DNA from: Diospyros lotus
Lineage: Eukaryota; Streptophyta; Magnoliopsida; Ericales; Ebenaceae
Direction of reading: 5' to 3'
DNA length: 64,000 bases
Assembly (NCBI RefSeq): GCF_014633365.1
Contig: NW_026267115.1
Location: 294,501-358,500 of the forward strand
Shown here: positions 20,787-32,319 of the stretch, in pieces
Numbering within the stretch: the first letter of the stretch is position 1
Layout: every line of letters starts with the position of its first letter
Program-made: the position numbers and the translations under genes
The notes under the pieces: model-generated
What the model was told of the DNA's origin: nothing
The model's database searches: none
Seen by the model: only the letters and a program-made list of their open reading frames with translations

Positions 20787-22972
20787 CACTACAAGAAAAA
20801 TCATATTTAGCGACGGAATTTAGAGACAGAATTATTTCGTCGCTAATTTGTGACGAATAGTAACGAAATTTTCGTCGTTAAGTTTTTTTAAATTTAGTGA
20901 CGAAAATTCCGTCGCTAAATTTTAATTTTTATATTTAAATTTTGTTTCTATTTTTTAGCGACGAGTGTGACCCCATCGCTAAATTTTATTTTTTTATTTA
21001 ATTTTATTATATTTAAATTTTAATTTTTTTATTTATTTTTTATTTTTAAGCGAATTTAAATTTTCATTTAATTTTTAGCAACGAGAGTAACTCGTCGCTA
21101 AATTTTATTTATTTATTTTTACTTTTTAGCGACGGGGTTGTCGCTAAATTTTATTTTTTATTCAATTTTTTTATATCTAAATTTTAAATTTATTTATTAA
21201 TTTTTTAATTTTTAGAGAATTTAAATTTTTTATTTAAATTTTTTTTTATTTCTAGCTACGGGAGTAACCAGTCGCTAAATTTTATTTTTTTATTTAATTT
21301 TTTTATATCTAAATTTTAAATTTTTTTAGTTACTTTTTATTTTTTAGCAAATTTAAATTTTTTATTTAATTTTTTTTATTTTTAGTGACAGGAGTAACCC
21401 GTGCTAAATTTTATTTTTTTTATTTTTAGCGACGAGGTTGACCCGTCTCTAAAAAATAAAAATAAATAAATAAAAAAATTTCAAATTCACTAAAATATAA
21501 AAAAAATTAAATAAAAAAATTAAAATTTAGCGACAGGCTATACCCGTTGCTAAAAAATAAAATAATAATAATAATAAATAAAATAATTCAAATTTAGCGA
21601 TGGGGTCAACCCCGTCGCTAAAAAATAAAAATAATTAAATAAAAATCACTAAAATAATTCAAATTTAGCTACGGGTTCAACCCAGTCGCTAAAAAATAAA
21701 AAAAAATTAATTAATTAAAATTTAGGGACGGGGTTGACCCTGTCGCTAAAAAATAAAATAAAGTAAAATAAAATAAAATAATTCAAATTTAGCAACAGAC
21801 TCAACTCGTTGCTAAAAAATAAAAAAAATTAAATAAAACCAAATAAAACAATTCAAATTTAGCGACGGGCTCAACCCCGTTGCTAAAAAATTAAAACAAA
21901 ATAATTTCAAATTTAGCGACGAGCTCAACCCCGTCGCTAAAAAATAAAATTAAATAAATTAATTAAGATTTAGCGACGGGCCAATCCAGTTGCTAAAAAA
22001 TAAAAAAAATAAGTAAAAATTAAAAATTAATATTAGTAAAAATTAAATTAATAATTTTTAAATATATTACAAATTAAAATTAAAATAAAAACATAATTTT
22101 TCTCAGCTAATATAATAGTTAATAAAGTTTTATTTGAATTAATAATGAAATAAAATTAAAATTAATATTCATTTTCCTTTACTAACATTAAATATTAAAA
22201 TTAATATTACTAAATAAGTTTATGAAATTTTGGTGTATAAATATAATTCTAAAATATTTAGAAGAGAATACTATAAATATATTTTATGTATAACAATAAA
22301 CAAGAAGGCTTCCAAATTGGTTGGCTCGCGCGTTAAACTTAGTCATGAGAGGTTGGGGGTTCTAATCTGGCAGAAAGTTTGAGAATAATAGTTAAGCGAG
22401 TAAAATCCAGCGTTGCCACGTGGCGAGCAGAGGCGTAGCCACGTGGCGCACATGGGAGGGGCTTAGCGTGCGTTGAATTTTGAATTTAGGGACAGAATTA
22501 GCAACGGGGTCACACCCGTCGCTAAAAAATAAAAAAAAATTAAATTAAAAAATAAAAATTTAACGACGGGGTTATACCCAACGCTAAAAAATAAATAAAA
22601 AAATTAAATTTAGCAACGGGCTCACACCCATCCCTAAAAAATAAAAAAAATTAAATAAAAAAATAAAATTTAGCGACGGGCTGTGCCCCGTCGCTAAAAA
22701 AAAAAATTAATTAATTAATTAATTAAAATTTAGTGACGGGCTCAACCCCGTCGCTAAAAAATAAAAAATAAATAAAAAAAATAATTCAAATTTAGCGATG
22801 GGTCAACCCCATCGCTAATTCCGTCGCTAATCAACGACGGGTACAACCCCCGTCGCTGATTCTGTCACAAAATAATACTCGTCGCTAATCCTGTGCCTAA
22901 AAAATTTAGCGACGGATTTTGATATTTTAGCGATGGAATTTTTAGTCGCTAAAATGCTGATTTTTTGTAGTG
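20787..22972. mobile_element. non-autonomous CACTA element made of palindromic repeats
   Basis: It starts CACTACAAGAAAAATCA and ends in the inverse, TGATTTTTTGTAGTG. The flanking triplets are ATA and TTA, an imperfect 3-base duplication. The 3' LTR of element A, without this insertion, reads straight through the site. There is no transposase frame. About two dozen short palindromes of the form TTTAGCGACGGG, a spacer of about 6-8 bases, CCCGTCGCTAAA fill the element. Spacer wording reverses around 21440, so the two sides are inverted with respect to each other. Such subterminal repeats are the known transposase binding sites of CACTA elements. Confidence 0.88.
22310..22385 (+). other. tRNA-like (SINE-like) segment in CACTA element
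   Basis: The only non-repetitive part of the CACTA element contains TTGGCTCGCGCGTTAA, then TAGTCATGAGAGG and GGGGGTTCTAATCTGG. Spacing and wording resemble a tRNA, with an A-box-like start, a CAT at the anticodon position and a B-box-like GGTTCTAATC. Cloverleaf pairing is not convincing, so it is at best a degraded tRNA-derived sequence. Confidence 0.3.
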
Positions 22973-23654
22973 TTAATTGTAATGCATGTTATTGTTGTGG
23001 GCTATTGGTTATATGTGGGCTGTTGTTTATAGGCTGAGCCCATATCCATTTCCATGTTGCATCTGCTGCTGCCCTAGCCCATTTTGTCTATTTTGATGAT
23101 ACTATATAAGGGTGGTAAGTTGCCTTAATCTCATCAGATTGCATTATTCCTTTTCTCTGAAACCCTAAGTCGGCGATTTCTTGAAACGAGACACATCCTG
23201 TGAATCCTTCGTTCTGATTTCTGTTTCAATCGATTGGTTAGTTGTTTCCATGGTAAGATCGTATGGTAAGTGGTTTTATTGCTTAATCTCTAGGTTGTTT
23301 TAAATGCCTAAGGCATGAGAGATTGGTTGACTTAAAAAACAGATACTTAGCCTTGATTGCGAGATCGGTATAGAACATATCTACTCTTATTCTTGTTTTT
23401 TGTTTCTGTTTCAATTGTATTTTTGCAATATTGTTTTACTTCCGTTTGATATCTTGTAACCGATTATAAAACTTGAGATCTAGTGGATTGACTAAAGGCG
23501 GAGCCTCTGCCGTGAGTAGGATCTATTGATCCAAACACGTATATCCCTGTGTCTTTGTTTGTGTGTGTGAGTTGTGGTTAAAATCTTTCATTTTTCTGTT
23601 TACTGTGCTTGATCTGTGTTTAGCTGAGATAATAGGTTGGTTAAAACCTCCAAG

Positions 23655-23667
23655 TGGTATCAGAGCC
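23655..23667 (+). promoter_or_regulatory. primer binding site of element A
   Basis: TGGTATCAGAGCC, two bases after the 5' LTR, is the standard complement of the 3' end of initiator tRNA-Met used by plant Copia elements. Confidence 0.9.
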
Positions 23668-24136
23668 ATGGGGATCCAAGATCCCGGTCAAGCTATCTCA
23701 GATCTAAAAGGTAAATCATAGATCTTGTAAGATCTTCGAAGAACTAAGGGTTTCTGGTCTCATCCACTATTTTGCCCTAATTTCTTGTGCGTATATAATT
23801 GTTTACTTTAGTCCGTTAAATATATGTTGCATGCCCTAAATATTTTGTATATTCTTGATCTTGAATAAGTAATCTGTTGTTTACTTTGTTCTGTGATATA
23901 TTCTGTCGTGTGTTCTAGTTTGTATTTGAAAAACCTAATTTTAGGTTTAATTAATTTTTGGAAAATTAAATTTTTTAAAAAATCTTTTGACCTCGTATTC
24001 AAAATCTAAATAAGATTGATATCTTATTTGTTTTTCATCTCTGTCTGTTCCTATTTCTACTTTAATTCTATTTGATTAGTCTCAGTAAATCTCAAATATC
24101 ACCTGAAATTACCATTCTGTTTTATTGCTCATATAA
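23668..24136 (+). other. untranslated leader of element A
   Basis: This stretch lies between the primer site and the gag ATG at 24137. It is AT-rich with no clear open frame. Confidence 0.6.
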
Positions 24137-24817
24137 ATGGCTCCATCTAAGTATGAATTAGATAAGTTTGATGGTAATGGTGATTTCTCTCTGTGGCAAA
24201 AGAAAATGACTGCAATATTTGTTCAAAACTAGTGCTCTGAAACACTAGATGAATCTTCTATAACTGAGAAAGATAAAGTAGAACCCCCTCCTACCTTTGA
24301 AATGCATAAAATGGATAGATTAGCCTATAGTCTAATTATTTTGAATCTTTATGATAAAGTCCTTAGGCAAGTTAACAAAGAAAATACTGCCTTAAAGGTG
24401 TGGAATAAGCTAGAATCTCTGTATATGACTAAATCTTTAACCAGTAAGATTTATTTAAAAGAAAAATTATTTGGTTTTAAAATGAATACCTCTAAATATC
24501 TAGAAGAAAACCTAGATGACTTTAATGTCATTGTAATAGGCCTGGAAAACATAGATGAGAGTATTTCTGAAGAAAACCAAGCTGTAATTCTTTTAAATGC
24601 TTTGCTTGAGTCATATAGGGATTTAAGGACTATAATGTAGTATGGTAGAACCTCCTTATCTTTAGAGGATGTAGTGTCTGCCTTAAGATTTAGAGATCTT
24701 AAAGATGATAAGAAAGATAAGAAAATAAATAGTGCTAAAAACTTAAATGTAAAGGGTAATTGGGAACAGAAATCTAAGAATAAAGGCAAAGAGAATTCAA
24801 GGGGTAGAAGTAAAACG
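24137..24817 (+). pseudogene. gag of element A, N-terminal part
   Basis: The frame starts MAPSKYELDKFDGNGDFSLW, typical of Copia Gag (FDG-x-G-D-F-x-x-W). Stops fall at 24230-24232 and at about 24638-24640. Recognisable Gag features follow, including KVWNKLESLYMTKSLTSKIY, LKEKLFGFKMNTSKYLEE and ALLESYRDL. It is cut at 24817 by Copia element D and resumes at 33832. Confidence 0.88.
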
Positions 24818-26325
24818 TGTTAGAAAACATGATCTGATCATACGCAGCGAAAAATAAAATCTGATTTTATTGGTATTACGTTTTTCAAATCTTACGATTA
24901 AATCGAAGACACAAAAGCGAAAAGTTACCTCAAAACGAAATCTGATTTTATAGTTGATAACCCGCCTGATATCTCCCACGTGTGAGATGCCGAATTGGTC
25001 CACCCAAAACCGTCAAGACTTCAATACACTTTAGAGAAAAAGGGACACGAAAATTTTCTCTAAAATTTTCATTTTTGATCCAACGAATTGATTGATCGGA
25101 TTCTGGGTTTAATGTTATATTTATAGACAAGAAACCCTAAAACCCTAAGTGCTAATTGGGCCGGACTTTAGGTGCTAGCAAAAAGCCCAATCCAAAATAA
25201 TTAAATAAATAATCATATTACTTATTTAATTGTTCTTATTTCTTAAATAATTGCACTTATAATTTAGTAATTCCATAATTACTAAATTTGCCCCCTTTTT
25301 TCTTTTAAAACGATTTCTATTGGGTGGGACTTTCTGGATTCACAATTAAATTGGCAACGAGAATTAATCAGTTATTAATTCTCGTAAATCACGAGTGACA
25401 TCTAGCAATATGTCATGATTACCCAATTTAATGTGAAGCAGGAATGTGAACCTTACACTACGGTGCCCTGTAATACAATCCTTCTATCATACTATATCTC
25501 GACGAGATATGAGATCACGGTCAGCAAGTCAAATCTCTCGATCTCGTCGTATGACCAAATCTAATAATCACACTTGACTAATATGACACAACCTCTACGG
25601 AATTCAAATTCCATCGTCATATTACCTTGGCCAAGGATTTATCGTCAAGTGACTACTGGATCGCATAGGATATCCTCCTCGTATATCTCGAGATGATAGA
25701 TTCCATGTCTGATGCACACATACCTCGTGTGTCACTGAACTAGGCATATAGATACGTACGGCTATCCCTGATTAGGATAGCCATATAATATCGCTGATAT
25801 CCTAATCTACTAACACACAGATATCCATGTCATCTCAGGTCTAAGGACTAATGCAAATCCGTAGTTAATATTGAATCATTGACCCGTGAGATAAAACCCA
25901 TGTGATTCAATATTAATAGTCCCGTTCAATGAACTCGTTCCTATAACGAGCACCCACTCGTCTTTCTTCTGTATCTTATACAGAGTGATACGAGACCCAC
26001 AAATCTTGTCTTTCGGTATCTTATACCGAACAAGGAGGAAGATGATGTGCCGGCCTTTGCGAGTTACTAATTATCCAAGTTAGGAACTCTATGGCTAGGA
26101 ACATATTTATAGTATAACGTATTATGGATTATCCGTCTTGATTATTCTTAACAATTAAGAATAGTATCCACTCCTTATTATACTAAAGGATATTTATATG
26201 TTCAATTCAAATCATATTGCAAATTAAATTAAACATAAAACTTGCCATTAAATAAGGTTTAAAGAATTACAAGATCAAGCCCTATTGTGTCACTAGAATT
26301 GGTCTTAAGGTCTTATATCTAACAA
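24818..26325 (-). repeat. LTR of element D (3' LTR by its own orientation)
   Basis: 1508 bases, from TGTTAGAAAAC to ATATCTAACA, nearly the same as 32320-33826. A TATATTTATAGAC-like sequence near 25115 on the plus strand is shared by both LTRs. Confidence 0.92.
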
Positions 26326-26342
26326 TCTCCCACTAACCCTAA
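26326..26342 (-). promoter_or_regulatory. polypurine tract of element D
   Basis: The minus strand reads GGTTAGTGGGAGATT immediately before the LTR, the usual purine-rich primer for plus-strand synthesis in Copia elements. Confidence 0.7.
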
Positions 26343-27532
26343 GACCATTCCGAATGGTATCTCATACCCCATCTATCTAGATGAGAATCTAGTTGCTTCT
26401 GGTTCATGGCCTTAGTCAGTGGATCTGCTGCATTCTCTGATGTATCTACTTTCTGCACATCGACATCTCTTCTGCCAACAATCTCTCGAATAAGGTGGAA
26501 GCGTCTCTCAATGTGTTTGGACTTTTGGTAAGACCTTGGTTCCTTGGCTTGCGCTATGGCCCCATTATTGTTGCAAAACAAGGGCACGACAGACTTTATT
26601 GAGGGAATCACTCCAAGTTATGTCACAAACTTCTTAATCCAGACGGCTTCCTTCGCAGCATCGGATGCCGCAATATACTCGGCTTTTGTAGTGGAATCGA
26701 CGGTAGTATCTTGTTTGGAACTTTTCCAACTGAATACTCCACCATTGCCAGTAAACACATAGCCTGAGATAGACTTTCTATCATCAACATCTGATTGGAA
26801 ATCAGAATCTGTGTAACCTTCCACTTTAAGTTCTCCCGTTCCATATGTAAGAATCAAATCCTTAGTCCTTCTCAAGTACTTAAGGATGTTCTTAACAACA
26901 ATCCAATGTTGCTCACCTGGATTAGATTGATATCTGCTTGTAACACTTATAGCATGAGCGATATCAGGCCTAGTACATAACATCGCATACATTAGGCTTC
27001 CTATTGCCGAAGCATAAGGAATCCTAGACATGCGATCTCTCTCTTCTTGTGTTTTGGGACACATATCCTGAGAGAGGTGGATTCCATGTTTAAAAGGTAG
27101 CAGGCCTCTCTTGGAATCCTCCATGTTGAACCTCTTCAACACTCTTTCTATGTACTTCGTTTGGGAGAGCCCTATCAATCTCTTGGTTCTATCCCTATAG
27201 ATCCGAATGCCGAGAATGTAGGCAGTTTCTCCCAAATCTTTCGTGGAGAACGTGCTTGACAACCATACTTTTATTTTTAATAGCAATCCTACATCATTCC
27301 CAATGAGTAGGATGTCATCAACATATAAGACCAAAAACGCAATCGCGCTCCCACTAACCTTTTTATATACACAGGGCTCGTCAACGTTTTGAATGAACCC
27401 AAACAATTTGACTTCATTATCAAAACGAATGTTCCAACTCCTGGATGCTTGCTTAAGACCATAAATGGATCTCTTAAGCTTGCATACCTTCCCTGTTTGA
27501 TCCTTGGGTGTGAAGCCTTCAGGTTGTTCCAT
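26339..27532 (-). pseudogene. reverse transcriptase (C-terminal part) and RNase H of element D
   Basis: The long minus-strand frame 27532-26618 contains SIYGLKQASRSWN, the polymerase motif YVDDILLI, PYASAIGSLMYAM, TRPDIAHA and the RNase H start YTDSDFQSD. TTKAEYIAASDAAKEAVW follows. After a stop or frameshift near 26612-26618, the rest of RNase H follows at 26611-26339, with NNNGAIAQAKEP, SKHIERRFHLIRE and ADPLTKAM. The catalytic aspartates of the polymerase are retained, but the break inside RNase H would stop a full product. Confidence 0.9.
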
Positions 27533-27541
27533 ATAGATATC

Positions 27542-28242
27542 CTAATCTATATAACCATTTAGAAAAGCTGTCTTCACATCCATTTGCCAAATCTCATAAT
27601 CATAATGAGCGGCAATGGCTAGTAGAATCCTAATGGATTTAAGCATGACAACTAGAGAAAAGGTTTCCTCATAGTCAACACCTTGCCTTTGACGATAACC
27701 TTTTGCCACTAGTCTTGCTTTGTAGGTCCCTACCTTTCCATTCAAACCTATCTTCTTCTTGAAGACCCATTTACATCCAATGGGTACTATACCTTTTGGT
27801 GGATCTATAAGAGTCTAGACCTGGTTCGAATACATGGAATCCATTTCAGATTTCATAGCCTCTAGCCATCTTTGTGAGTCAATGTCTGACATCGCCTCTC
27901 GGTAAGTGGTAGGGTCATCTAAGTGATCATGGTCTCCTACTACGAACGACTCTTGTTCACTTAGGAAACCATATCTCTCAGGTGGCCGAGGTATCCTCTC
28001 ACTCCTTCTATTGGGAGGTGCAAGACTCGATCTTGGCTCTTCACTTGGTAATTGGACATCTTGTGGGATAGATTCAGGTTCGGCGAACTCTTCACCAAGT
28101 TCTATTTTCCTTTTTGTTCCACCTTCTTGAATAAACTCTTTTTCAAGAAAAATGACGTTTATGCTAACAACTACTTGTTGCAGCTCAGGAATATAGAATT
28201 CATATCCTAAGGTATCCTTAGGATAACCTATGAAACTACCCT
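27542..28242 (-). pseudogene. reverse transcriptase N-terminal part and linker of element D
   Basis: The minus strand encodes YKARLVAKGYRQRQGVDYEE and IWQMDVKTAFLNGYID (27745-27542), the first conserved blocks of Copia reverse transcriptase. A stop follows at the join with the next piece. Between 27746 and 28242 the integrase-polymerase linker is broken by stops. Confidence 0.85.
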
Positions 28243-28736
28243 TTAAAGATCGAGTCTCAAGTTTTCTGATTTAAGCTTTTTCACAAAAGTTGTACATCCC
28301 CAAATCTTAACATATTTAAGACTTGGTTTCCTACCAAACCATATCTCATGTGGTGTTGTAGGAACTGACTTGGAAGGTACTCTATTTAGAAGGTATATTG
28401 CAGTAAGAAGGGCATGACCCCACAAGAATAATGGTAAGTCAGAATAACTTAACATGCTTCGAACCATATCTAATAGAGTCCGATTCCTCCTTTCTGAAAC
28501 CCCGTTCAGTTGAGGTGTTCCTGGTGGAGTGCGTTGTGAAATAATACCCGAGACTTTAAGAAAATCTTCAAACTCGTGACTTAGATATTCGTCTCCACGA
28601 TCTGATCGTAAGGCTTTTATCTTTTTACTAGTTTGATTTTCTACTTCAGCTTTAAAATCTTTGAACATTTCAAAAGATTCAGATTTATGTCTCAGAAGAT
28701 AAACATATCCATATCTAGACATATTATCTATAAAAG
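28243..28736 (-). pseudogene. integrase core of element D
   Basis: The frame contains [40 protein letters not shown] and [17 protein letters not shown], the second Asp and the Glu region of the D,D-35-E integrase core, then [17 protein letters not shown]. The upstream part with the first Asp lies in the preceding piece and is separated by a frame break near 28723-28736. Confidence 0.88.
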
Positions 28737-30286
28737 TTATGAAATATTGATAACCCCTCGGGCCATTACATTAATTGGCCCACATACATCAGAATGTATG
28801 AGTCCCAACAATTCTGTAACTCTAACCCTTTGTCCAACAAAGGGTGATTTGGTCATTTTGCCTAGGATACAAGATTCACATGTTGGATAAGGTTCAGAAC
28901 CCAATGGGCCAAGAAGCCCATCTTTCTCCAACTTAGTGATTCTGTCATCCCCTATATAACCCAATCGATGATGCCACAGAATTTTGGGATTTGAGTTATC
29001 CCTTTGTCTCTTGTTATTATTCAATACACGCAGATTTTTATCATTATCAACAGTTACATTCAAAATGTAAAGACCATTGACAAAATTACCAAAAGTAATC
29101 AATTTATTTCCAAAATAAATCTCACAAACATTATTTTTAAAAGAAAATTCATAATTCTCTTTCACTAAACCAGGAATAGAAATAATGTTCTTAAAAGCTC
29201 CAGGTACACATAAACAATTGTTTAAAACTAAACTATGTCCATACAATAAAAATAAAGTAACAGTGCCAATAGCCGTGGCTGCAACTCTTGCCCCGTTTTC
29301 CACCTTCAGCACGATCTCATCATCTACGAGCCTTCTACTTTGCTCCAGATCCTGTACAGAAGCACAAACATGAGTTGTCGCTCCAGAATCTAGAATCCAT
29401 AAAGCAGAACAATAAGCAATAGAAAAATACTCGTGAACTATCATCATACCTTCCACTTCCTTCTTCAAGGAACTAAGGTAATCTTTGCAGTTCCTCTTCC
29501 AGTGCCTGTCCTTGCCACAGTGGAAACATTTTCCTTTGGCAACAGATTTTCCCTTCTTCTTACTTATTGTCTTGGCCCCCTGTGGTACTTGCGTGGCCTT
29601 TTTCTTGCCTTTCCCCTTCCTAGTCTTACTGGAAGAGGTAACAGCCATCACAGTACCCGATTTCATGTTGCTTTGTGCCGTAATAAGCATGTTCATTAAC
29701 TCAGTCGGAGTACACTCTATTTTATTCATATAGAAATTCGATATGAAATTTCCATACGAATCTGGCAAAGACTGAAGGATCAAATCAATTTGGAGGTGAG
29801 GATTCAACTCATCCCCCAAACCCTTCAACTTTTCTAACAAAGAGATCATTTTGAGAATGTGTTCTCCCACTGATCCTCCCAGAGACATCTTTGCCCTAAA
29901 TAGTGCCTTAGATATCTCATACCTCGCACTCCGACTTTGTTCACCATACAACTCTTGTAGGCCTGTGTGATGATAGAGTACGCGTCAGGCATATTCGCAT
30001 GTTGACGCTGTAATTCACTACTCATTGAAACAAGCATATAACTCCTAGCGGTGAGATCATCATCTCGCCACTTGGTAAGAGTATCTTACTCCTCTTGAGT
30101 AATGTTTTGAGGAACACTTTCCCCCCCATCATCATTATTAGCAGGCACGGGTACAGGAGCATCTAATACATAAGTAATTTTCTCCAAGTTCAAAATCAGT
30201 TTCAAGTTTAAGAGCCAATCATTGAAATTTGGTCCAGTTAATTAGTGCTTGTCAAGATTTCTTGTAAGTGGGTGCAATAAAGCCAT
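28737..30286 (-). pseudogene. gag, protease and GAG-pre-integrase region of element D
   Basis: The start MALLHPLTRNLDKH is at 30286. A stop follows at 30244-30242, another in the ITQEE region, and a frameshift lies near 29951. The long frame (29951-28737) holds the zinc knuckle CFHCGKDRHWKRNC, protease motif LWILDSGATTHVC, and the zinc-binding HHRLGYIG and CESCILGK of the pre-integrase domain. All domains are present but they do not form a single frame. Confidence 0.88.
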
Positions 30287-32305
30287 TTGATGTATCTGCA
30301 GAAAATAAATAGATTATTAGATATCTTGTTTTCCTTAACTATTTGATTTTGGTATTTAAATCAAACAGTGCCTCCCACTTAGTTTTTCAGATTCCTTACT
30401 CCCAATAAAGGAAAATGCGAATTCACGTTGGCATGAATTCCAGTGAGTATTTGGATTCTTATCAAACTTATTACTCCTCACATAATAGATTCTTGGAATA
30501 AAAAATTCAATAAGTGGACAACTCTTGTCCAGTACATCTCATGTACGGCCCAAATATTATTTTGGCTCCCAGTCCAATGTACCTCACATAATAGTTTCTT
30601 GGCAATTGAACATGGTTAAATTATACCATCACGCTGACAAGTCTGCACAGTTGAATATCGATCCCCTCACATAATAGGTTCTTGGGTCTCAATATTTGTG
30701 CATCCCCGTCTCATCAAATGATAAATAGAAATTAAAAATATTTTAACCAGTGCGCAACCCCTATGTATTCATAGCCGGTCAACACACGAATCAAAATGCC
30801 CTAATCTCTACCGTGATGGAGAGCCCCGATTAAATTGCCTTAACTCTTAAGCTCTAACCGGTTACAATTTAATTTTATAAATATGGGAGATTTTCAGTCT
30901 AATTGTTAGGTCTCACTTTACACATGCAACGTTTTAATCATCATACATCAACTATGTAAAATAAACATTGCATAAAGTAGTCGATATGGTCATGGACTCA
31001 TACATGCATTCTAGGCACGATTCCAGCCATTGGAAACGTGCGATGCATACGTGGGTGCATAAAAAGAAAACTGTTTATAACTATTATAAGCATAACCTGT
31101 TTACATAGGGCCTTCATTTCTTCGATTGTTTCACCTTTAATGACTCTTTTCCACGTCGTGCCTCCATCGATTGAATCCTCGCTTTTACATTTACTATAAA
31201 CTACTTTTACAATAGAATAAAAGCGAAAATAAAATTAAACAAATTTTACAACCGTTATCCAAAAATGGCAAATCTCGGCATGCAGGCTATCAAATAAAAC
31301 AATCCATACATCCACACAATACTTACATCATCTATGTAGTGTTCTAAGTCCATGACCAATATCGATATGTGACAAGGCATTCACAACATGCTATTTAATA
31401 ATTAAAAGCATATTGTAAAATTTATATGATTGTCGGACATGTATATAACATTTATACCTTAAGTGCTTTGGAAAAAAAAATTTAAAATTTAATTTGCTGG
31501 AAAATATTTAAAATAAATTAAAAAACAAAAAAATGCAAAAAGGGGGAGGCGTCGCATGCGCGCATGCAAGCGCAGCCGCGCGCGGCAACGCGCGCCATGG
31601 GCGCACACACATGGCGCCTGCACAAGGCACGCGGCCATGCAGGCCGCGTGGCTGGGCCCTTGGCCCGGCCCATGAACGCGGCCAAGGCCGCACTCGTGGG
31701 TCAGGCCCGCGACCCAGCAAAGGGGAAGCGGGCCTAGCCCGCGTTGTGCCCTAGGCGGCCGTGGGCTATGCCCGCACCGCGTACCCACACGCCACCGCCT
31801 TAGGCGATGGCCCTCTTTCCAGGTGGCTGGCCAGCAGCCACCTTTCACCCCCGCGACCACCGTTACTGACCACGATAGTGGTCGCAGCAGCGGCCTTTAG
31901 CCATGGGTGCCACTGGCGACGCCGATCGCTGCATCTGGCGCCGCCCAACGGCACCTTTTCTTCTGGCGGTGCAGCCTAGCGGCGCCGACCGCCCAGCGGT
32001 GCCACGGCCATCAGCACCATCAACGGCGGCAGCAGATCGAAATCTGCCGCTTCGCCTTCCCTTCTTCCCTATTTTTCTTTCTTTTATTTGCAAAATATTT
32101 ATATATATATCATATATATACATATACATACATATATTACGTTCCAGCAAACAAACATATATATGTTTAAATAAAAACTTTTGTTTTGTTTTTCCAGCAA
32201 CATTTATTTACGAATATCATATATTCACAAAATTATTTTTGAATCACAACACAAAATTGATGTCCAACAAACACATAAATCAAAACCATAAGTTTGAAAA
32301 ATGAT
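30287..32305 (-). other. 2 kb leader of element D with GC-rich block and motif repeats
   Basis: The leader between primer site and gag is unusually long. Its proximal part (about 31540-32060) is very GC-rich, with runs of GCGC and GGCC, in otherwise AT-rich DNA. Its distal part carries CCTCACATAATAG followed by A, T or G and TTCTTGG three times (30476, 30582, 30665). Open frames in the GC-rich block (for example 31489-31860, minus strand) have Arg/Ala/Pro-rich low-complexity products and I do not call them genes. Confidence 0.6.
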
Positions 32306-32318
32306 GGCTCTGATACCA
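32306..32318 (-). promoter_or_regulatory. primer binding site of element D
   Basis: On the minus strand it reads TGGTATCAGAGCC, one base from the LTR edge: the initiator tRNA-Met primer site. Confidence 0.9.
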
Positions 32319-32319
32319 C

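Larger units (their letters stand above)
20657..23652 (+). repeat. 5' LTR of element A, interrupted by CACTA
   Basis: Once the 2186-base CACTA element is set aside, this is about 810 bases and matches the 3' LTR at 37249-38051. It contains a TATATAAGGGTGG promoter-like element near 23103 and ends TTAAAACCTCCA next to the primer site. Confidence 0.9.

Noticed and set aside
20818..22960. CRISPR-like array of spaced repeats
   Set aside because: Repeats are palindromic, variable and AT-spaced, and lie between CACTA termini in a plant genome.
31489..31979. Arg/Ala/Pro-rich open frames on both strands of the GC-rich leader
   Set aside because: High GC content suppresses stop codons; there is no start context or domain, and frames occur on both strands.
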